Part shown: positions 5,844-6,487 of the stretch, piece after piece
Numbering within the stretch: position 1 is the first letter of the stretch
How the letters are laid out: every line of letters starts with the position of its first letter
Assembly (NCBI GenBank): GCA_051009975.1
Contig: JBPCWA010000268.1
Span: 1-6,487, forward strand
DNA length: 6,487 nt
Direction of reading: 5' to 3'
Source: Tectiglobus sp051009975
GTDB lineage: Bacteria > Pseudomonadota > Alphaproteobacteria > Rhizobiales > Hyphomicrobiaceae
Notes under the pieces: generated by a model
Database searches by the model: none
Seen by the model: the letters and a program-made list of their open reading frames with translations, nothing else
Told to the model about the DNA's origin: nothing
Made by a program: the position numbers and the translations under genes

Positions 5844-6487
5844 TTACTCAACATGTCGGCTTGCGCCAATCTGCGCGCGCAGGCGCAACAAGACTCGTTC
5901 AATATTCTTGTATATCCAGAAATGTCCGGCGCCAGGAATTTCTTCAACGTGACAATTGGGAATTAGTTTTCCGAGGCGCAGGGCTGCGGTAAGTGGAACG
6001 ACGGTATCTTCAAGCCCCTGCCAAATGACGCTAGGTGCTGCGATACTTGCGTAGTCAACCTTCCAAGGCTGCGAAAATATTTTTAGATCAGCTCGCATTC
6101 CTTCACCGTCTTGACGAAGACTTTCACGGACATCTTTGATAATCAGAGATTTCAGATCCCAGTCACTTACGATCGCTCGATCCACATCAGGCAACAGTCT
6201 CAAGAATGCGGCGTACTGCAACGACGGTGTTAATCGGAAGAATAGATTTCCCAAGGCTGAAATGGCTCGCAGAGCTGCTGGTGTTTGTGGCAATCCCAGA
6301 AACAGCACACGATGTAATCTGTTGAGTGGGAGAGCACTCTTAAGGTCGGCAATTGGCCCTACTGGACCGATGAGGGTTTGAGCACACACGCGCTTGCCGA
6401 AGTAAGCTGCGCTGGCAACTGAAAAGGGCCCTCCTCCGGAAACACCGAGCAAAGCAAATCTGTCAATGTTACAGGCAACAAGGACTG
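5844..6487 (-). CDS. Alpha/beta hydrolase fold protein, N-terminus outside the window
   Basis: The last 213 residues are visible; the frame stays open through the right edge, so the real start lies outside and the TTG at 6452 is not a start. The nucleophile elbow is GVSGGGP (Ser at visible residue 16), preceded by NIDRFALL, the usual lead-in strand. The cap domain follows. The acid residue is Asp in WQGLEDTVVPL (visible residue 160), and the catalytic His is in GAGHFW (188). The stretch from GMRADLKIFSQPWKVDYASI to APSVIWQG is typical of rhizobial alpha/beta hydrolases of about 280-300 residues. The triad is complete, so an active esterase or hydrolase is likely, but the substrate cannot be inferred. 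No signal peptide can be judged. It ends 174 bp before guaA on the same strand, so co-transcription is possible but not shown. Confidence 0.93.
   Translation of the reverse strand, partial: VLVACNIDRFALLGVSGGGPFSVASAAYFGKRVCAQTLIGPVGPIADLKSALPLNRLHRVLFLGLPQTPAALRAISALGNLFFRLTPSLQYAAFLRLLPDVDRAIVSDWDLKSLIIKDVRESLRQDGEGMRADLKIFSQPWKVDYASIAAPSVIWQGLEDTVVPLTAALRLGKLIPNCHVEEIPGAGHFWIYKNIERVLLRLRAQIGASRHVE

Noticed and set aside
1..6487. CRISPR array, tRNA, transposon ends or long direct repeats
   Set aside because: I read the window for regularly spaced repeats, cloverleaf-like segments and terminal inverted repeats and saw none that hold up.

Overview
The window looks like chromosomal DNA from an alphaproteobacterium, most likely of the order Hyphomicrobiales (Rhizobiales). 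Three things suggest this. GuaA carries the GICYGEQ form of the glutaminase nucleophile loop. The membrane protein at 954-2528 ends in a Sel1/TPR-like domain of a type common in rhizobia and hyphomicrobia. The FMN split-barrel gene and the small secreted basic protein also resemble families from that order. By eye the GC content is in the low to mid 50s percent. The genus cannot be named from this sequence.

Layout: positions 1-953 hold no gene I can name. They contain a reading frame open from the left edge to 408 and a minus-strand, cysteine-containing frame interrupted by one TAG. The plus strand then carries a 524-residue single-pass membrane protein with a long disordered linker and a C-terminal Sel1-like domain (954-2528). 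A 340-bp intergenic stretch with inverted repeats follows, then a 100-residue secreted, strongly basic His/aromatic-rich protein (2869-3171). A 12-bp hairpin at 3234-3259 lies between the convergent gene sets. On the minus strand, reading right to left, are the 3' part of an alpha/beta hydrolase (5844 to the right edge), guaA for GMP synthase (4122-5669), and a pyridoxamine-5'-phosphate-oxidase-like FMN split-barrel gene (3366-4010).

The clearest anomaly is in the FMN split-barrel gene. Its most conserved segment (GQPYIQHRGGPKGFLRVLG) is present but in another reading frame, between two compensating single-base shifts about 80 bp apart. The 232-residue open frame covering the locus therefore looks intact but encodes about 26 wrong residues in the core.

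Only guaA has a certain metabolic role: the last step of GMP synthesis. The hydrolase and FMN protein lie on the same strand, but gaps of 174 and 111 bp (the latter to the chosen start) do not require an operon. The two plus-strand genes appear to act at the cell envelope and to be transcribed separately. I see no CRISPR array, tRNA, rRNA, intact mobile element or obvious multi-gene defence or biosynthetic system.
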